Assembly (NCBI RefSeq): GCF_014302995.1
Contig: NZ_CP060295.1
Span: 4,393,501 to 4,457,500 of the forward strand
DNA length: 64,000 nt
Direction of reading: 5' to 3'
Origin: Variovorax sp. PAMC26660
Lineage (GTDB): Bacteria; Pseudomonadota; Gammaproteobacteria; Burkholderiales; Burkholderiaceae_C
Below the pieces are notes generated by a model. It did not search any database and had not been told where the DNA came from. It saw nothing but the letters and a program-made list of their open reading frames with translations. Both the position numbers and the translations under genes were made by a program. Within the stretch, counting starts at the first letter, position 1, and every line of letters starts with the position of its first letter. Below are positions 60,377-64,000 of this stretch, piece after piece.

Positions 60377-60380
<4 letters not shown>
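59391..60380 (-). CDS. Dipeptide-type ABC transporter ATPase (DppF-like)
   Basis: This 329-residue ATPase has Walker A GESGCGKT near residue 53, Q-loop [11 protein letters not shown], signature FSGGQRQR near 162, Walker [12 protein letters not shown] and the switch His in VAHDLAVV. The C-terminal oligopeptide/dipeptide domain has Cys in CRFHTRCP and VCKEQ, the FeS/metal-binding ending known in DppD/DppF. ATG 60380 overlaps the DppD-like gene by 4 bases. It is the last transporter gene before the repeat element. Confidence 0.92.
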
Positions 60381-61411
<1,031 letters not shown>

Positions 61412-61418
61412 GGCGCCC

Positions 61419-62336
61419 TCACAGTTGCCGCGCCAGGCGCGGGTCGAGCGCATCGCGCAGACCGTCGCCAAGCAGGTTGATCGCGAGCACCGTGGCTGCC
61501 AGCAGCAGGCCCGGGTACAGGATGATGTGGAACGCCACAGTCACGAAGTTGCGGCCCTCGGCCATCATGTTGCCCCAGCTCGGCGTCTGCGCGGGCACGC
61601 CCACGCCGAGGAAGGAAAGCGCCGCTTCGGTCAGCACCGCGGCGGCGGCCACGAAGGTCGATTGCACGATCAGCGGCGCCACGATGTTGGGCAGCACATG
61701 GCGCACCAGGATGGTCGGCAGCCGCGTGCCCACCGCATGCGCGGCCTCGACGAACAACTGCTCGCGCAGCGTGAGCGCCAATGAGCGCACCAGCCGCACC
61801 ACGCGCGGGATTTCCGGCACCGTGATGGCGATGATCACCGTCGTCAGGCTGGCGCGCGTCACGGCCATCAGCGCGATGGCCAGCAGGATGCCGGGAATGG
61901 CCATCAGCCCGTCCATCACCCGCATGATGAAGCCGTCGGCCCAGCGCACGAAGCCCGACACCAAGCCCAGCAGGATGCCGAAGAAGGTGGCCAGCACCGC
62001 CACCGAGAAGCCCACGATCATCGACACGCGACCACCCCAGACGGCGCGGCTGAACACGTCGCGGCCCAGCGCGTCGGTGCCGAACCAGTGCTCGGCCGAC
62101 GGCGGCTGCATGCGCGCGAGCGGGTCGATGTCCTGCGGGTCGTGCGTGGCGATCCACGGCGCGGCAATGGACAGGATGGCGATCGCGATCAGCAGCAGCG
62201 CGCCGATGATCAGCGTCGGGTGCTTGCGCAGCCAGCGAAAGCGCGGGGGCACGAAGGGCGCTTCGTCGAGCGCAGCCGGCACCGTGGGTGTGGAGACTGG
62301 CGCATCGATCTCGCTCATGGGGAGGACCGTGGACAT
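61419..62336 (-). CDS. Dipeptide-type ABC permease (DppC-like)
   Basis: This 305-residue permease has an N-terminal cytoplasmic stretch, a TM near residues 35-57 and five further TM segments. The periplasmic [18 protein letters not shown] after TM1 is the DppC/OppC hallmark. The coupling [21 protein letters not shown] sits near residue 200. A second possible start (62318, MSEIDAPV) would shorten it by six residues. It lies 13 bases after the DppB-like gene. Confidence 0.92.
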   Translation of the reverse strand: MSTVLPMSEIDAPVSTPTVPAALDEAPFVPPRFRWLRKHPTLIIGALLLIAIAILSIAAPWIATHDPQDIDPLARMQPPSAEHWFGTDALGRDVFSRAVWGGRVSMIVGFSVAVLATFFGILLGLVSGFVRWADGFIMRVMDGLMAIPGILLAIALMAVTRASLTTVIIAITVPEIPRVVRLVRSLALTLREQLFVEAAHAVGTRLPTILVRHVLPNIVAPLIVQSTFVAAAAVLTEAALSFLGVGVPAQTPSWGNMMAEGRNFVTVAFHIILYPGLLLAATVLAINLLGDGLRDALDPRLARQL

Positions 62337-62349
62337 GGGTTGGTGTTCT

Positions 62350-63285
62350 TCAGTACTGGATGCGCGGATCGAAGAGGCGGTAGCTCAGGTCGATCAGCAG
62401 GTTGATCAGCACATACACGCCCGCCGACAGCAGCAGCACGCTCTGGATGACGGGATAGTCGTGGCGCTGCACCGAGTCGATCACCAGGCGGCCCACGCCC
62501 GGAATGGCGAACACGGTCTCGGTGACGACCACGCCGCCGATCAGCAGCGCGATGCCCGCGCCGATGGTGGTGGCGATGGGAATGGCCGCGTTGCGCAGCG
62601 CATGCCCCAGCACCGCCAGCACGCCCAGGCCCTTGGCGCGTGCAGTGCGGATGTAGTCCTCGTGCAGCACTTCGAGCACGGTGGCGCGCGTCATGCGGGT
62701 CACCAGCGCGATGTACACCAGGGCGAGGTTCACGCAGGGCAGCACCAGCGAGTGCAGCCATTCGAGTGGGCCGTCGGCGAAGCGCGCATAGCCCTGCACC
62801 GGAAACCACGGCAGTTGCACCGCGAAGCTGTAGACCAGCAGGTAGCCCACCAGGAACACCGGCACTGAGAAGGCCAGCACCGCGAACAGCATCACCAGCC
62901 GGTCGACCCAGCTGCCCGCGCGGTAGGCGGCGAGCGTGCCCAGCGGCACCGACACCACCAGCGTGATGAGCATGGTGAGCGCCGCGATCGACACCGTGGG
63001 CTCCAGCCGCTGCCCGAGCAATTGCGTCACCGGCATCTGTGTGAAGATCGAGGTGCCGAGGTCGCCGGTGAACAGCTTGCCGACCCACAGCGCGAACTGC
63101 TGCCACAGCGGCAGATTCAGGCCGAGCGCGGCGCGCAGCTTTTCGATGTCTTCCGTGGTGGCAAGGTCGCCCGCGATGAGCGCGGCCGGATCACCCGGTG
63201 ACAGGTGGATCAACAGAAACACCACCACCGCCACCACCGCCATGACCGGGAGTGTCGAGAGAAAGCGTCGAACGATATAGCCCAT
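62350..63285 (-). CDS. Dipeptide-type ABC permease (DppB-like)
   Basis: This 311-residue permease has TM1 (FLSTLPVMAVVAVVVFLLIHL), then the LSPGDPAALIAGDLATTEDIEKLR motif of DppB, and five more TM segments. The coupling DYIRTARAKGLGVLAVLGHALRN lies near residue 205. It is upstream of DppC in the usual order B-C-D-F. The binding-protein gene to the right ends 63 bases before its start, so the whole set is one minus-strand operon. Confidence 0.93.
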   Translation of the reverse strand: MGYIVRRFLSTLPVMAVVAVVVFLLIHLSPGDPAALIAGDLATTEDIEKLRAALGLNLPLWQQFALWVGKLFTGDLGTSIFTQMPVTQLLGQRLEPTVSIAALTMLITLVVSVPLGTLAAYRAGSWVDRLVMLFAVLAFSVPVFLVGYLLVYSFAVQLPWFPVQGYARFADGPLEWLHSLVLPCVNLALVYIALVTRMTRATVLEVLHEDYIRTARAKGLGVLAVLGHALRNAAIPIATTIGAGIALLIGGVVVTETVFAIPGVGRLVIDSVQRHDYPVIQSVLLLSAGVYVLINLLIDLSYRLFDPRIQY

Positions 63286-63348
63286 GGCGGTGCCCTTGAA
63301 CTGGTGTGGCTGGCTGTGTGCTGGCTGGGTCGGCGGCGCGGGGGCTGC

Positions 63349-64000
63349 TTACTTGTCGAGCGCCCAGACGGTCGGCATGCCGGCCCAGAGCTTGTCCAGG
63401 CCCTTGAGGTTGGCGCGCGCAGCGAACGCGGCCGAGTACTGGCCCGCGTTGATGTACGGCACGGCCTCATAGGCGCGGGCCTGGAAGGCGTCCAGCAGTT
63501 CCTTGCGCTTGGCCGGCACGGTTTCTTTCAGCCATGCGGTGCGCAGCTCGTCCAGCTTCTTGTCGCAGGGCCAGCCGGGCAGGGTGTTGCCGCAGGCCGC
63601 GCCCAGGTAGGCGTTGGCGATGGGCGAGTTGACATCGAACTCCCCGGCCACCGTGACGTACATGTTCCAGCCGCCCGCATCGGCCGCGTCGCGCTTGGCG
63701 CGGCGTGCACCGATGGAGGCCCAGTCCATGCTCTGCGCATCGACGTTCATGCCGATGCTCTTCATGGTCTGCGCGGCCATCAGCGCTTCGGCGTTGAGGT
63801 AGGGCACGTCGCTCGGCACCATCAGTACCACCTTCTCGCCCTTGTAGCCGGCGTCGGCGAGCATCTTCTTCGCCTTGGCGACATCGGCCTTGCGGAAGGG
63901 CTCGGCGCCGGCCGAAGTGTCGTTGGGGCTGCCGCAGATGAAGTAGGTGGCGCAGTAGGCCATGCGCATGTCCAGCGGGAAGCCCATGGCCGCGACGAAG
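63349..64000 (-). CDS. Peptide/nickel-type ABC substrate-binding protein, C-terminal part (5' cut by window)
   Basis: The frame runs past the right edge of the window; 217 C-terminal residues are visible. They match the SBP_bac_5 (DppA/OppA) fold: AKKMLADAGYKGEKVVLMVPSDVPYLNAEALMAAQTMKSIGMNVDAQ (seen in pieces), an extended loop with two Cys (ACGNTLPGWPCDKK) and the ending VWALDK. It is the binding protein of the DppBCDF-like transporter downstream. In context with the D-aminoacylase genes it probably binds D-amino-acid-containing peptides or acyl amino acids. Confidence 0.9.
   Translation of the reverse strand, partial: FVAAMGFPLDMRMAYCATYFICGSPNDTSAGAEPFRKADVAKAKKMLADAGYKGEKVVLMVPSDVPYLNAEALMAAQTMKSIGMNVDAQSMDWASIGARRAKRDAADAGGWNMYVTVAGEFDVNSPIANAYLGAACGNTLPGWPCDKKLDELRTAWLKETVPAKRKELLDAFQARAYEAVPYINAGQYSAAFAARANLKGLDKLWAGMPTVWALDK

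Overview
The window is GC-rich, almost fully coding DNA with a betaproteobacterial gene set: BPSS1780-family and DUF2782 proteins, an aminoglycoside-phosphotransferase-type homoserine kinase, a GMP reductase, and many leucine/isoleucine/valine (LIV)-type and dipeptide-type ABC systems. The overall style fits Comamonadaceae, most likely Variovorax. This is inferred from gene content; no marker gene was searched.

Positions 1-22188 are one long plus-strand catabolic region. It starts inside an indolepyruvate-oxidoreductase-like gene. It continues with a ferredoxin reductase, a Rieske dioxygenase alpha/beta pair, an acyl-CoA ligase, a thiolase-fold protein lacking thiolase catalytic residues, a zinc-ribbon/OB-SDR fusion, a metal-dependent cyclase-family hydrolase and an SDR, many with overlapping or near-touching ends. 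Then come three paralogous ABC binding proteins interleaved with a second Rieske pair, a LIV-type transporter with a permease-ATPase fusion, a second CoA ligase, and an SDR-MarR-thioesterase operon with a palindromic operator candidate. The content resembles the iad-type auxin (indole-3-acetate) degradation loci known from Variovorax. I infer a route indole-3-acetate > dioxindole-3-acetate > its CoA ester > isatin + acetyl-CoA > isatinate > anthraniloyl-CoA or anthranilate, with nearly every step matched by a gene here.

Positions 22192-24405 hold a small accessory island. A helix-turn-helix repressor gene diverges from a palindromic operator. On the other side are a small ORF, a stretch of strong hairpins and terminators, tRNA-Arg(ACG), a 68-residue basic protein, tRNA-His(GTG) and an HNH endonuclease, closed by a terminator.

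Positions 24423-46887 are mostly chromosomal genes: a small membrane protein, amidase, AraC regulator, tRNA-Lys(CTT), SDR, tRNA-Ala(CGC), arylformamidase-like hydrolase, guaC with a terminator-like leader, uvrD, a DUF2339/DUF3999 pair, a BPSS1780 membrane protein, thrB, a DUF2782 protein, polA, an M20 peptidase, a LysR regulator and a DUF2946 protein.

Positions 47003-55830 contain a TonB receptor and PepSY protein (metal/siderophore uptake). Next is a D-amino-acid module (FAD oxidoreductase, glutamate/aspartate-type binding protein, Asp/Glu racemase), then an exported dienelactone-hydrolase-like protein and a ZIP metal transporter. Positions 56198-64000 form a second D-amino-acid theme on the minus strand: an M20 deacylase, an N-acyl-D-amino-acid deacylase and a dipeptide-type ABC transporter whose binding protein runs off the right edge. 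A ~285-bp two-hairpin repeat occurs once in each outer region (10590-10872 and, inverted, 59091-59375).
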